Positions 1 to 12,029 of a stretch of DNA of 64,000 nt are shown piece by piece. This stretch comes from Membranipora membranacea (taxonomy: Eukaryota > Bryozoa > Gymnolaemata > Cheilostomatida > Membraniporidae): positions 18,349,387 through 18,413,386 of the forward strand of contig OU612069.1 in NCBI GenBank assembly GCA_914767715.1, read 5' to 3'. Position 1 is the stretch's first letter; every line of letters starts with the position of its first letter. Position numbers and translations under genes: made by a program. The notes under the pieces are model-generated. The model worked only from the letters and a program-made list of their open reading frames with translations, was not told the origin of the DNA and searched no databases.

Positions 1-1260
1 CTCATCTATTGCAGGCAATTCTGCATAATAATGTATCAAGTACAAGCTGCAAAGCAATAGTAAATTTTTTCCTGCAGATAAAATTAACGAACGATCATTA
101 GCTCATTAGAATACACTTTTCTAACTGTGGCAAGAAGGCATCTTTAATTTCTCAAAAATACTCTCCATGGCAGAATTTTGACCCACGAGGATGTTCATTT
201 GTCGGATGTAGATTTTGATGTTACAGCAATCTTTTGGTATCGCATCACTATTGTCACTATTACCAGCGTCAATAGGCTTCGATGGGATTCTTGTGATCGC
301 TCCTGTGCAGTTTGGTAGTGAATGTTCAGACATCCAGCTTCCACTGGTGCAGATCACTGGAAATTAGTGAGACAGAATGAGAGTCTCCTTTGCAAATCCA
401 ACTGCTTAACATTAGACCACTTATCAATTTGTATGGGAACATCGGAGTTGTCTCTCTTGTATCTCACTTATCAATTTGTATGGGAACATCGGAGTTGTCT
501 CCCTTGTATCTCATACATATCAGGGTTTTCATTTTCTGAACCAGTTTATCACAGAATTTAAGAGTTGTTTCCTCCTTCCCCTACTGAACAAAGCTTGTCA
601 AGACAGGTTGTAGGCCTCAATACATCCTATATGAGAGGCAGAACAATTGTCAACACTACAACTTAATTTTCCCCTGAAGCCTTCTGAATTTCCCAAGTGT
701 TCTTCAGCAGAACTAGCTGCCACACTATATATTACTTTGCTCCTCCTTGATACTTTAAACTTGGATTATCTTCCATCCTGTGTACTCTTCCTCTGACTGA
801 CTCACGGGAAGACATGTGACAACATAGAAAGACGCGCAGACAAGCTGGAAAGACAAATAAAACTCATTAAAGGGGTCCCAGTAGAAACCACAACTCTGAG
901 TAATGAATAGCGGGTATGCTCATATGCTGCATCAACCTATTTTTCTTCATGGTTGTCGAGATGAGCAATCAGTTAGCACGCTTGTTATTTACTTCAGGCA
1001 ATTTGTGCCACAGGAGTTGTGGGTCCCGATCCTCAGGCATACTCTATCCAGTTTGCAATGAATAGTTCACAATACTTACAATAAGCTTTCTGACTCTTTG
1101 TGGGTTTGATGCTGTTTTGCTACTGGCACATTTCTTGATTTCTTTCCATGGCAAGCGATATTTCAATCGTGCCCAATTAATACTTCAATCACAAATTTTT
1201 TTTGCCAGATTCTCATTCAACAGCCAAAAATATTGTATTTAGAGCAAACCTAAAGCTTTA
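1..1260. other. Stretch without recognisable gene
   Basis: I see no coding region with recognisable family features or convincing splice pairs. It contains the short tandem duplication at 421-514. A segment near 572-606 (ending in a GAACAAAGCTTGTCAAGACAGG-like core) recurs inverted near 24780-24815, which points to a dispersed repeat. Confidence 0.5.
421..514. repeat. Two-copy tandem repeat, 47 bp unit
   Basis: The unit beginning TTATCAATTTGTATGGGAAC occurs at 421-467 and again at 468-514. The copies differ at about one base (TCTCTCTT versus TCTCCCTT). It is a recent local duplication and no function is visible. Confidence 0.9.
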
Positions 1261-1261
1261 A

Positions 1262-1345
1262 AGTACACAGTGGGATTGAAATCAAGGAGTGTCAACAGCA
1301 GCTTTCCGCCGGCAAGCGATAACCTCAGCCAATTTTGCTACACCC
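1262..1345 (-). repeat. tRNA-derived SINE-like head
   Basis: On the minus strand an A-box-like TTGGCTGAGGTTATCGC precedes a B-box-like TTGATTTCAATCCC, as in tRNA-derived SINEs. The tRNA fold is degraded, so this is not a functional tRNA gene. Identification rests only on box-like motifs. Confidence 0.4.
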
Positions 1346-1789
1346 ATCTCCTATTGACCTGTGTATGAGGTTAATTGTTGGTTGCTTCCACTCACACCTC
1401 AGTTCTGCTCTCAATACCATATTCGGTTGATCCCGCATAGCGTCACAATAAAATGATTGATTACCCTATTGATAAATTACCCAGTAGTAGTATGTGTTGT
1501 GATTTTGCTCGGGTATAATAAATGATAATATTGAATACTGTATGGTGCGACTGTTGATTTCCATAGTTAGCTGAAAAATATCATGCTGTACCTTTTTCTC
1601 CCTCAGTGAAAGTATCCATAAGTGATTAATTATCCTTTTTATTTCATTAATTTTCCGTCCACCAGTCTCATCTCAATCTGATTGCTTTATAATCTCTACC
1701 CGCGTTGTTGTTGCTTACAATATAAGGAGACGGCTGGTTGGGAGGCGATATTAGTATTTAATGGTAATAAGTTATTCCTCTCTGGTTAC

Positions 1790-2410
1790 CAAGGTACATA
1801 ATTAAGATTTATGTTTTGTATGTTTGGGTAGATGTGCAGGCAAACTGTGTAAAATGGCAACGGAGATAAAAATGTCAATGAATAACCCACTCAGAACAGT
1901 TGCCAACTAGAAGTATTGAACTCTTTAGTGCAATGGATAGGGCGTGGGTCTTCTAGTCGATTTCTGGCGCATCACGGTGGTGTTAGGAGGGGCATCTGAC
2001 CTCAAATGCTCCTGTGCTACACTAGTCTATAAAATCCTTAGACCCATACTGATGATAACGGAAACAAATAAACCGAAAAACATCCAGGTGTCTTACACGG
2101 TATCACAGGGTATCGAGACGATAAACAATCGTGAGTTTTCATAGATTAAACTCTTTTGTTTTGTTTTTTAATTTGTAATTGCGAGCTCTTTATCTATGGT
2201 GCCAACTTACCCAAAGTGTGCATATAGATGGACACACCTGGCTCAGAGCATCTAAATGGGATTGAAACCACGGAGCTTACACACCTGCAATTCACCTCAA
2301 CCAACTAAGGCTCCTCTGTCCCCTATTTACAGGCGTAATTGGATAATCGTTGGTGATTTCGGCCATTGGTAATCTCAAATATTCAGAGGCGAATTGCCAA
2401 GCTGCCCACT
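1790..2410 (-). repeat. Dispersed repeat R1, copy a, with tRNA-like head
   Basis: This segment matches 20320-21045 in several blocks: TGTGCAGGCAAACTGTGTAA near 1832, a TCTATGGTGCCAACTTACCC block near 2193, and GGATAATCGTTGGTGATTTC near 2340. On the minus strand it has an A-box-like TTAGTTGGTTGAGG (2295-2308) and a B-box-like TGGTTTCAATCCCA (2257-2271). That suggests a SINE or a SINE-bearing composite. Similarity extends beyond the tRNA-like head on both sides. It has no MITE at the position where copy b carries one. Confidence 0.6.
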
Positions 2411-3695
2411 TATTCTCTATTGTGTAAAAAAGTTTGCCCTCTACATGACACAGCCTTTGACGTTTGATTTACAATCTGTACCCACAAGTATGTTATTGAA
2501 GTGAAAATGTATAGAGGTGAATCGTTAAAGCCCTTTTTTTAGACATTAATGGCATTGGATGCTTGTTACCAAGGAAACAGAGTACAAAGATTATAAGAGA
2601 TTTTATCATTTTTCATGTTGGTTTCAAACATGACAAATGGTTAGAAAATGAAATTATGTTGGGTAATTAACCCCACAAAGTATATACCCACCAGAAAGAT
2701 TGAAATCTTTTTGCCAACAGACAATATAAACAAAATACAACTCCTTCAACTCTTATATCTGAACTTAAGATGCAGACAAGGACTGGGTTTTAGCAGTATA
2801 ATATTGAGACTAGGTCCAAAAACTTTTTTTTATTTCACAATCCGATATTTGACAATGAATGCGAATTTAAAATAGCTTTTGGCAATCGTGTTCTGAAAGC
2901 TTACATTAGAAAAGATTTTGATATGAAGCATTCCTGTGTGTTCATTGTTATCACCAATACATTGTGGGCATGAGAAAAAGAAAATACCAAATAGCAAAGA
3001 AATGAAGGGCATATTTTGACTGTTAGACAATATTTGCAGTCGTACATGGCAGATTTATAAATTGTATTCAGTATCTACAAATAAACAATAACAGTAAACT
3101 GATTTGAAAGTTTGAGTAGCAACGCTTAGATGAAATTTTGCATCTAATAAAGAGGCCTCGCAGTTTCTGTCTATGATATTTTGCCTTTTCTTTTATCAAT
3201 TAAGATTGTGGTGTGTTCACTTTGAGTATCCAAGTCTCTGAAATTCATCATAGATCCACAAGATGTCATCTGTGAAGTCTAACTTATACAAGGCATGTGG
3301 TATCTTTAGCTGGAAGGCAAGTACACCTGTTGATGTTCAGCATCTCTTAAGGTGCACATCAGCTTGTTCCATCAATGCTATTAATGAACGTATTGCAGTT
3401 GGTACCTGGTACAATTGTCAAACCCTCTCGTTGAAAATGTGGTTAATACAAGATGCTGTTAAAAATAATAAGGTAAAGTGTGAATACTAGTGAGTGTTTA
3501 CTTATTTTGGTGCAAACAACTGACATCAAATAAACGACATGCAACATTTTTTGGGAAACGAGAATGCAGGTGAAAGAAGCCTCTGAATTTATTGCAAACA
3601 TAATATATCTTTGATGATTCTAATTAAATATAGTCTCTGTGGCGCTCATGTATATTACAAATATCAAAATAACAACTAAATTAAAATTTCAAAAG
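2411..3695. other. Stretch without recognisable gene
   Basis: Only short open frames occur, none with a recognisable domain, a codon pattern or convincing splice sites. Nothing further can be supported here. Confidence 0.4.
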
Positions 3696-4232
3696 ACATT
3701 CATACAAGGGATGTATGTAGTCAGGAATTTTGTATTTTTAAGCTCTAAATCACTATCAAATATGCTTTTTAAAAGTTTTATTGTATCACGAATCTCTTAT
3801 TGCTTACCCATTATTTTTAAAAGCTTGTATGCTGCTGACAAGCAACGCCTGTGTAAAATTTTCAAGGATGCTATTAAGTTAGGCATTGAACATCCCGACA
3901 TTTATACCATGATGGACAATCAGACACGAACACTGGCCTTACGCTATATTCACGATGAGGATCATTTCATCAATGATTTGATGAGTAAATGTCCATCTGG
4001 CAGATACCGTACAGTAAAACATAGAAGCTCACTGGGGAGAGACTGTTTTCTGCGTCATATCACTCTTATTTTAAACGAAATACTTTTTTAGACAGAGATT
4101 TGATTTTTTATTCGAAGTGTCTTCGCTTTTTCTTGCTGATTCAAAGTGCCAGCAATTACACTGTATTTCGCGACTCATTTTTTCTTTTAATAATGCTGTC
4201 AATGATAGTAATAAAATCCATCCATCCATCCA
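3696..4232 (+). mobile_element. LINE1 family, 3' terminal fragment (copy c)
   Basis: This is the 3' end of a non-LTR retrotransposon. The open frame to 4091 matches the C-terminal part of the copy at 12.5-14.7 kb, sharing MLFKSFIVS, KLGIEHPDI, LRYIHDE and KCPSGRYRTVK. That is the region after the reverse transcriptase. The 3' UTR ends ATGATAGTAATAAAATCCATCCATCC, the same tail as at 14655-14680, with an extra ATCC repeat here. Short tandem repeats instead of poly(A) are known for CR1/L2-like LINEs. It is 5'-truncated, the usual result of incomplete reverse transcription, and clearly diverged from the other copies, so older. Confidence 0.9.
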
Positions 4233-4559
4233 GGACAAAGTTTTGGTTTTCATCTCTCTTTTTCAAGTGCCTTTCAAGGAGACTAAAACTACCAGATCAA
4301 AAGTGCACTAAAGATTCCCCTCTGCCTAATTGATGCTTGTAACAGTTTGACATTTGACAGTTAAGGGTGTAAGGTGCAGAGTTAGCACCTGTGGTCTTAA
4401 GGGGATAATTATCGCTGCATTGAAGACTTTAACTTTAGCAAATAACATATCAAGGTGATTATTCACGCTTCTCACAAAATTTCCTTCCCCGGAAGGATAT
4501 TATCTACTATTTTATATCTCTTTCTGTCCTTGAGGCTTACAGTACCCATTGATATGAAC

Positions 4560-5100
4560 CAGCGCATTTATACTCCCAATCATTTATGCTCAAATAGGCA
4601 ATGCATCCATATCAGGAACCTATTTTGAATAACAATAGAATACCACTTATTTTGCAACACACTAGTTTTCAGGGCAAATCAGTTGCTTTGTTCGAACCCA
4701 AGTGAGAGGTTGAATTAATATCATGTCAATGTACTCTAGTATTATATAGTGATTTGTGCACCAATGGAGGAAAAGAGGTATGTCATTTTTTTAGTAAATC
4801 CTCATGTTATCTTCTCAGAGCGCTGTTTATCATGTTTGCTATTTTAAGGCGAGTTGGTGTTATTGTTCATGATCAAATCAACCATTATCATGCTATATCA
4901 AGACACACAGATCTACAGATCTTTATTTTTGTGCTTTGTTTTTCTTCCTACATCACAAGGTTTTCTCAAAGCACACTGTTTACAATTTGTTCCTCTGAAT
5001 TACAGTCTTACGATGGCAATGGCGTAACAATAAAAATATCACTAGCCATTCGTAAACTCCATCCAACTCAACTCAATGTACTTATCACTACAATGAGACT
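4560..5100 (+). repeat. 5' LTR segment of the BEL/Pao element
   Basis: It is collinear with about 9070-9612, sharing for example CAATCATTTA, GGCAATGCATCCATAT, a long T-rich block near 4920-5000 and CATCCAACTCAACTCAATG. Substitutions and small indels are scattered throughout. The open frame across it is not a gene, since the copies do not keep the frame. Outer borders are approximate. Confidence 0.85.
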
Positions 5101-5187
5101 CGTTATCGTTCTGATCGAAACATAACAACAAGGTATCCAACTATCTACCCACACATGATTCCCTAAACCACCATTATTTATGCTGAA

Positions 5188-5440
5188 TTGTCAATGACAA
5201 CAAATCATTGCTACACCGAAGCTGATTTATTTGATCCAGCAACACTACAACAGAAGTTGTCTGCTCACAACAATCAACACTCTTCCGATGCTGAACTATT
5301 TTTTAGTGAATTAGATGGTGAATTATCTGATGGCGAAATATTAGCTAGCTTCAACAATTCAACACTCTTCCGATGCTGAACTACTTGTTGGTGAATTAGA
5401 TGGTGAATTATCTGATGGTGAAATATTAGCTAGCTAAAAC
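5188..5440 (+). repeat. Leader region with imperfect ~84-bp repeats
   Basis: Downstream of the LTR a block starting near CACTCTTCCGATGCTGAACT and ending GAAATATTAGCTAGC occurs at about 5278-5350 and again at about 5362-5436. A third decayed start follows near 5448. In one frame the first copy reads as acidic sequence (ELDGELSDGE). It may be the N-terminal part of gag or an untranslated leader. Confidence 0.6.
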
Positions 5441-5467
5441 ATATCAATACTCTTCTGATGCTTAACT

Positions 5468-5707
5468 GCTTGATGGTGAATACTACTTGATGGTGAATAC
5501 TACTTGATGGTGAATACCACTTGATGGTGAATACTTCTTGATGGTGAATACTACTTGATGGTGAATACTACTTGATGGTGAATACTACTTGATGGTGAAT
5601 ACTACTTGATGGTGAATACTACTTGATGGTGAATACTACTTGATGGTGAATACTATTTGATGGTGAAAATTACTTGATGGTGAATACTATTTGATGGTGA
5701 AAATTAC
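5468..5707 (+). repeat. 17-bp minisatellite, about 14 units
   Basis: The unit TTGATGGTGAATACTAC is repeated head to tail with few variants (TACCAC, TACTTC, TATTTG, AAATTAC). The unit contains the GATGGTGAA core of the preceding 84-bp repeat and probably arose from it by slippage. Seventeen is not divisible by three, so the array shifts the frame in every unit and cannot encode a simple repeat protein. Confidence 0.93.
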
Positions 5708-5970
5708 TGTCAACCAAAGAGAAAGAAACTATTTCTCATCGAAGAAGCTGTCTGCTGTCTACAGCAATCTACACTTCTTCACAACAAATTTATTTGATGC
5801 TGAAAAATTGTTCAAGTAAAATCATTAAGATTTGAAACTCCGGTTAGACTACAAACACAATCATCTACGGCAACAATATCCGTGTGTATCGGATAAGCTT
5901 CCTTATTTACTGTACGCATTTATTTTCCGTGTGTATCGGGCAACCTATTAGCCCCGTTGAATAATACAGC

Positions 5971-7380
5971 ATGCCAAAAATGGATCACAAAGAGATGTTC
6001 ATTGCTTGTCTACCCAAATGGAAAGCAGATGATCTACGAGATGAATGTGTAAGACTAGATCTACCTAGAGGAAACAAACATGAAATGGTTCAAATTCTGA
6101 AGCATTATTATACTGATCCTGATCAGTACAAAGAAAATCAGGAACAGGACAGAGCAGAACAGGAACAGCCCTCCAGCGTGACTGCTACAGGTGCAGCTGG
6201 TGAAGAACCTGTTGATGTGTGACATAAATCGACACCTCTCAAATCTGGCTCAAACCAGCTTGATTCAAATTCATCCGGTGCCCAAAGACAACATGATAGA
6301 GATGAAGGTGACAAACCTGCTGGAAAACTACAAGTTATGTCAGAGATGGATGAACTGGAAGCCCAGGAACGTGAGCTGAAAATTTTGGAGATGAAAGAGA
6401 AAATAAGACTGACACAACATCGACTCAATCAACCAGTCATGGAGGGCAACTCTGATAATAGTAGCTCCTCTGTATTAGGATCATCAGATCTGATGGAAAT
6501 TGTTAAGGTCATGCAAAAGTCAGTCGACACTCAGAATATCAAAACTTAAACTACTGATTCAAAACAAAGATTTTGATCCCGCTCAAAAGCTCATGTTCCT
6601 AGAGCAGTGTTTAGCCGGGAAGGCGTTGAAATGTGTGAAAGCCTGTTTCATGATAGATACCCCTGAAGCATTTGATAATGCATTGGAGTTACTGCAGAGT
6701 AGATTTGGTGACCCTTATGTTGTTTCTGATGCTTTCCGAGATGATCTCGAGTCTTGGTCTAGGATTCAAGCCAACAACAGTGAAGGTTTAGGAGACTATG
6801 CTGATTTCTTACAGCAGAGCAAGCTGGCCATGAAGACTTTTCCCCAACTTGACAAACTAAATGATTCTCGAGAGATTAAAAGATTTGTCAACACTCTTCC
6901 ATAGGGGTTACTGAATGAAAGCTGGGAAAAAGAAGCTAAACAGCAGTTCCTATCCCTCATTTGATGATTAAGCTGATTTTATCATGGCAGTGTCACCTCA
7001 GTCAGCGCATTATCAGACAGATAGAAACTCAATGATAACAGGCAGTCTGAAGACTCAAAGCTGCTTCACACAAGGTTAAGTATTTCACACAATACTAAGA
7101 CCACTGAAAAGAAGTCCATAAGTTCTACAAAATTAAACAGCAATTCTGATTCTCATCGGCTCTCATGCTGTCCAAAAACCAACTCGCACATTACAGCGGA
7201 TTGGAGATTGGTCGGCCAGATGACAAAGGACGAACAGCAAACTTTCATCAAAGAAAACAAGCTCTGTTTCCATTGTCTTGAACTTGACACTTCTCCTCGG
7301 ACTGCTCCACGGAAGTGAAGTGCAGAATTTGTAAGGCTGGTGACCACCCGACATGTCGACATAATGCTAAAACCGCTTCC
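5971..7380 (+). pseudogene. BEL/Pao gag remnant
   Basis: The gag part of the element is split by frameshifts and stops. The first part (5971-6222) is a short basic/acidic helical segment resembling the SAP-like start of such gags (LPKWKADDLRDECVRLDLPR). The middle (about 6337-6904) holds a region like DUF1759 (KALKCVKACF, LLQSRFGDPYVV), ending in TAG at 6902-6904. Near 7240-7360 a Cys/His-rich remnant (LCFHCLE, then CRICKAGDHPTCRH in another frame) resembles the zinc-binding end of gag. The order and the following protease support BEL/Pao. It is not functional as it stands. Confidence 0.75.
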
Positions 7381-7425
7381 AGCTAAGGTGAAGGTAAACC
7401 ACAGCAGAAACCTGAAAATCCTACG

Positions 7426-7992
7426 ATGGAGGTTGTAAGCAACAACATTGATTCTTCAACTGGAGATCACATTTCGTCAGGTTTAACATCTATGATACTT
7501 CCTGTCTATGTGTCTACTGCAGAAAAGCCTAATGATGAAGTTCTTGTTTATGCAATGATCGATAGCATGTCTGACACCTCTTTCATTAGTGAAGATATCT
7601 CTCATTCTCTTCATGGAAAGAAATCTAAAGCTACTCTGAAAATATCTACAGTAACTAGCAGAAATATTGTTAATTGTGAGAAATATCGGAAACTGAGGGT
7701 GCGTGGGATGAATTCAGATAGGGTTACCACTATTCCTAGTACCTATAATCAGGTTGACATACCTGGAAATCGTACCCATATTCCTACTCCTGATACCGCT
7801 GTTAAATGGAAGCATCTGTCTCAATTAAAACTCAAGCTTTCTCCTTTGCAGCTCTGTGACATTGCTTTGTGGATAGGCTTCAACTGTTCTCGTGCCTCAC
7901 TACCTGTCGATGTAGTGGCGGCTGAAACTCAGGACCACTGTTTACCATGTGCTGTTGAAACAATACTCGGATGGTCAGTCATAGGAGGTTGA
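7426..7992 (+). pseudogene. BEL/Pao aspartic protease region remnant
   Basis: This is an uninterrupted stretch of about 188 codons resembling the retropepsin-like region of BEL/Pao elements. Around residues 42-55 it reads VYAMIDSMSDTSFIS. Family members usually have a D-x-G triad here, so the GS-to-SM change suggests a dead active site. The end (residues 165-187) has the typical HCLPCAVETILGWSVIGG-like stretch found between protease and RT. It stops at TGA just after 7989 and is followed by out-of-frame pol. Confidence 0.7.
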
Positions 7993-8080
7993 CCCGTCGA
8001 CCACATCTCTACGCTCAGTTAATATAATCACTAAACAAGAGCTGACAGACGCTCAGATTCTCAGATGTCTTGAAGACGAT

Positions 8081-9062
8081 ATGACAGTCTCTCATGACCA
8101 ACCCTCTATGTCTCAGAACGACTTGTTCTCCCTAAACCTAATGGATAAGTCTGTTCAGCTCCAGAATTGCCACTACACAATGCCATTACCATTTAAGTCC
8201 CGTCCAGTGATGCCTAATAACAGAAATTATGTTGTTATGAGATTTAAACATTTACAGAGAAAACTCCAAGCTGACCCTCTTCTAAATTTGAAATACAGAG
8301 AATTTATGGCTGAAATCATATCAAATGGTAAAGCAGAATAAGTCAGCGACCCAGAATCAGATGGGTGGTATATACCATATCATTGAGTATTTCATCCGCT
8401 CAAACCGGGTAAATTACCAGTGGTATTTGATTGCAGTGCGTCATTTAGAGGAGCATCTCTCAACCAGAACCTTTTACAAGGTCCCGATCTCAATAATAGC
8501 CTAGCTGGACTCCTATGCCGATTCAGGAAGGAAAAGGTAGCAGTGATGTGTGACATACAAAAAATGTATCATCAGTTTCGTGTTGCCAATGAAAATCGCG
8601 AGTACCTCAGATTTCTATGGTACAAGCCCAACTCTTCAGAACCGTCTGACTTTCATATGAATGCCCATCTGTTTGGTGCCACCTCATCTCCTTCATGTGC
8701 CATCTATGTGTTGAAAAGGCTAGCCAGTGACCACTCTGATTCATATCCGAAAGCTGCTAAGATCATCTACCAAAACTTTTACGTGAGTGATGGTCTTATC
8801 AGTCTACCTACATCTGATGGAGCTATCAAACTCATATCTAGTGCTATCCAGTTGTGCTCGCAGGTGATTTCTTCCATTTCTGTCTCAAAGATTTGGATAA
8901 ACCCAAGACTCGGCGTTTTGTCTACAGTATCGTCTCTGTATTCGATCCCCTAGGTCTTATCAGACCCTTTACCTTAAAAGGGAAACTCCTGTTACAATGT
9001 CTTTGCACCGAGAAGATGCTGGATTTTGGAGGGGGTGTTGCGTCTGCTGTGACGTCGTGGCG
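8081..9062 (+). pseudogene. BEL/Pao reverse transcriptase remnant
   Basis: The frame opens with the pre-RT segment (HYTMPLPF near 8170) and continues through RT motifs: LPVVFDCSASF (about 8418-8450), AVMCDIQKMYHQF (motif A) and HLFGATSSPSCA (motif B). The catalytic box reads NFYVSDGL where the family has two aspartates, so the active site is lost. The thumb motif FDPLGLIRPFTLKGK lies at about 8944-8985 in a shifted frame. In-frame stops occur at about 8339 (TAA) and 8384 (TGA). RNase H and integrase are missing before the second LTR. Confidence 0.85.
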
Positions 9063-9069
9063 AGGCAAC

Positions 9070-9612
9070 TCTAGCGCATTTAAACTCCCAATCATTTACA
9101 CTCAAATAGGCAATGCATCCATATTAGGAACCTATTTTGAATAACAATAGAATACCACTTATTTTGCCAACACACTAGTTTTCAGGGCAAATCAGTTGCT
9201 TTGTTCAAACCCAAATGTACTCAAAAATTCTATAACTAATAATTCATATATAATACTAGTGATCTGTGCACCAATGGAGAGAAAGAGGTATGTCATTTTT
9301 TTATTAAATCCTCATGTTATCTTTTCAGAGCCCTGTTTATCATGTTTGCTATTTTCAGGCAAGTTGGTAATTCTTCATGATCAAACCAACCATTATTATG
9401 CTTTATCAAGACACACAAGTCTACAGATCTTTATTTTTGTGCTTTGTTTTTCTTCCTACATCACAAGGTTTTCTCAAAGCACACTGTTTACAATTTGTTC
9501 CTCTTAATTACAGTCTTACGATGGCAATGGCATAACAATAAAAATATCACTAGTCATCTGTAAACTCCATCCAACTCAACTCAATGTACTTATCTCTACA
9601 ACCAGACTGATG
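9070..9612 (+). repeat. 3' LTR segment of the BEL/Pao element
   Basis: This is the partner of 4560-5100, ending near CTTATCTCTACAACCAGACTG, where similarity stops. It directly follows the truncated RT. The left border coincides with the start of similarity at 4560, so either both mark the true LTR start or the deletion removed it here. Confidence 0.82.
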
Positions 9613-12029
9613 AATTATTTTATTAAGCACTCTGTAATAATCGCCTCCGGTTGCCTAGATTCCCATATTTAGGCTCACCCCATCCGCAAAAAGGAAAAGT
9701 TATCTTAAAGGCATTTGCGCTTATATCTTGCTGCAGCACACAGAGACTATATCTCGGAGTCTAGCTGCAAGCAGTTTGTCCGGTAGTTGCAACAAACAAT
9801 CTTTGATGCAAACATTGAAAGAGATTTAATTCCATTGTATCAGCCATATATCTAGCAGCTTCGCAAACAGCATCCAGCATGCAAACCTTTACGAGTGAAA
9901 TGATGAGTGAATATTGACCTGAGGGGTGGCCCAGTTACTTGGGCTCCGATAATTTTTTTTGCGTATTCAGTTGAGAGGTTAAAAGGGTACTTTGGCTCTT
10001 GTATCTGCCTATTTGTTTGATTTATATGTGCAAAAAATAGATATCCTTGGTGAGTGCTCAAAGTTATTTTTTTATATGGCTGATGACGTATAATGACTGC
10101 AAATGGTATAGAGAACTTCTATATATATATAAGGATTTGTCATTTTTATTACCACTGGTACCAATCAGTGAATTGCACCAGTCCTGTAATAGGCCAAATG
10201 GAACTCAAATGGCTCAGAAGGCCACACTCAATATGCAAGAGCTGTGTTCCTGTCTCCACTTGTCAGTTGTCAGTTGTCAGTTCTCCTTCTCCTTAAAAGA
10301 ATTTTTCTTTGTGGAACTAAGGAGCAGTATTTGGTAGTGACATACGCCTAGGGCATCAGCCTAAATGTGAGACCTTGGGATTTTGGTTTAAAAAGAATCA
10401 GAAACATACTAGGGTACTGTGGACACATCCTCAAGGTAGTGTATTTGATGTGTAATTTTCTGTAATTTTTGAATATATTTAAACTTTCTCTTTTTGTGTA
10501 GTGCCTATCGCAGAAAGCAAGGTAATAGTGTTTATTGTTGTTGCTATCAATCACCATCTCTAGCTCATTGTTATTCACATTATTGGTGGTAAAAATCATG
10601 TTTGATAAGGTAGCTGGATGATTTGATCGGAACACAAGCTGTCAACAACACCTGATACTAAACACACTCCCAAACCCCTAGAAGATAAGATTGTGTGCGG
10701 CCCTGGTAGGATTGATGACAATACGTTGGATACCCTATCGCAAATACTAGACAAAAAAAACACATATCATGAAATTAACAAACCTGGCTGTTGAAGTGGA
10801 TGCAAAGTAATACCATCAAATAGATTGTAAGTCTGACACTGACAGAGTATAGAAGCCATCGTCAGCATAGAGTTATATCAAGAATGACTCAGCTTTTCCT
10901 ATATGAATGTGGGCAGGGCAGAGTTTGTACAATTCAGAGAGTATCTGAAATAGCATAACATTCATGGTTAGTATACGCCAGAATTTACCTTTTTGACTAT
11001 GAAGTTGTGTGTCCATGTTGCATTGTGAGGACTATTTTCTAAGATTATAAGAACTAGATAATCAAAATATAATATTGAAGCAATTTATAACCTTTTTCAA
11101 TAGCAATGAAGGAAAACAGTAAGCTATGTTGGGCGAAGGCGTGTGCTTGTTAAAGATGTGCAATTGAGACACCTCTCTCTTAATAAAAAAAATTTTGCCA
11201 GGGGCTTTGTGGTTTTTGGTAACATCTGATATCAAGGTTCAGGATATAGAGGTGGTATCCATGGGTCCTAAAGTCACAACTGTCGATTCTGCAGCTGTGC
11301 AGGATACCTAACCACAGGTGAAACCAGGCTTCAGGGCTCAGACTATTGTTTTGTAAGTGCATATTTTAACCATGTTGTGATGTTATTATTTTAATTACAG
11401 TAGACCGCCTCAATAATCTCAATATCTCAATATATATATTCCAACGGAAAAAATTTAAAGAGAGGAAAAAAAGACACACGTTGCTTGTGAGAAAGTCACT
11501 TCTCACAGGGTGAAAACAGTCTTACTTAACAGTCAAACTTACACGTCTTTATGTTAAACGGCATGGACCATAAATGATTGTTTTGTCAATCAATCCTTAA
11601 AACTACGCCCCTTCCAAGAATTATTCGCAATTTAAAATTCTAACAATGTTTATATAATCAACACAAATGCCAGTAATCGTCATCACCGAGTAATTTATCC
11701 TATGATAATGATTTTGAAAGTGTATAGTGTATACTAGATGTTGTAGCAGAAGTAAAGAAGACTTAGAGGCTGCTGCCTTTTAAATGTGTAATTGGGTTTT
11801 AATTATATTGATTAACATGCCTTCAACAATGTCCCACAACGCAATGCAAAATAAACAATAATAATATTAATTTGTTTGCAGTTAAATGTGTCTGTCACGA
11901 ATGCAATAAAAAAAATATGTTGCGCCTATTCAAGCGTCAGGGCTTATGGCAAAATTTGTTTCGCTAAAAATAAAATTCATATATTTATCAGGAAGCATCA
12001 TTGATCGCCGAGAAGATCTGCTCTATCTC
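9613..12029. other. Stretch without recognisable gene
   Basis: About 2.4 kb with only short, featureless open frames. It includes a small triple repeat of GTCAGTT near 10260-10283 and AT-rich tracts. I see no exon pair, RNA gene or known repeat. Confidence 0.45.

Larger units (their letters stand above)
4560..9612 (+). mobile_element. Degenerate BEL/Pao LTR retrotransposon
   Basis: Two similar segments (4560-5100 and about 9070-9612) lie in direct orientation around gag, protease and RT remnants in BEL/Pao order. The RT ends about 10-20 bases before the second LTR segment. RNase H, the rest of pol and integrase are absent, so a deletion joined RT to LTR. The left LTR edge and target-site duplication cannot be fixed, because the right LTR may have lost its start in the same deletion. 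LTR divergence plus many stops and frameshifts mark an old, dead copy. Confidence 0.88.

Noticed and set aside
4754-5125. Open frame in the 5' LTR and its partner at 9196-9507
   Set aside because: Both lie in LTR segments and the two copies diverge by indels that change frame, so this is not a gene.
5468-5707. CRISPR-like regular repeat
   Set aside because: Units are contiguous with no unique spacers; it is a minisatellite inside an LTR element in a eukaryotic genome.
6138-6428. Minus-strand Ser-rich open frame
   Set aside because: Antisense shadow of the gag remnant.
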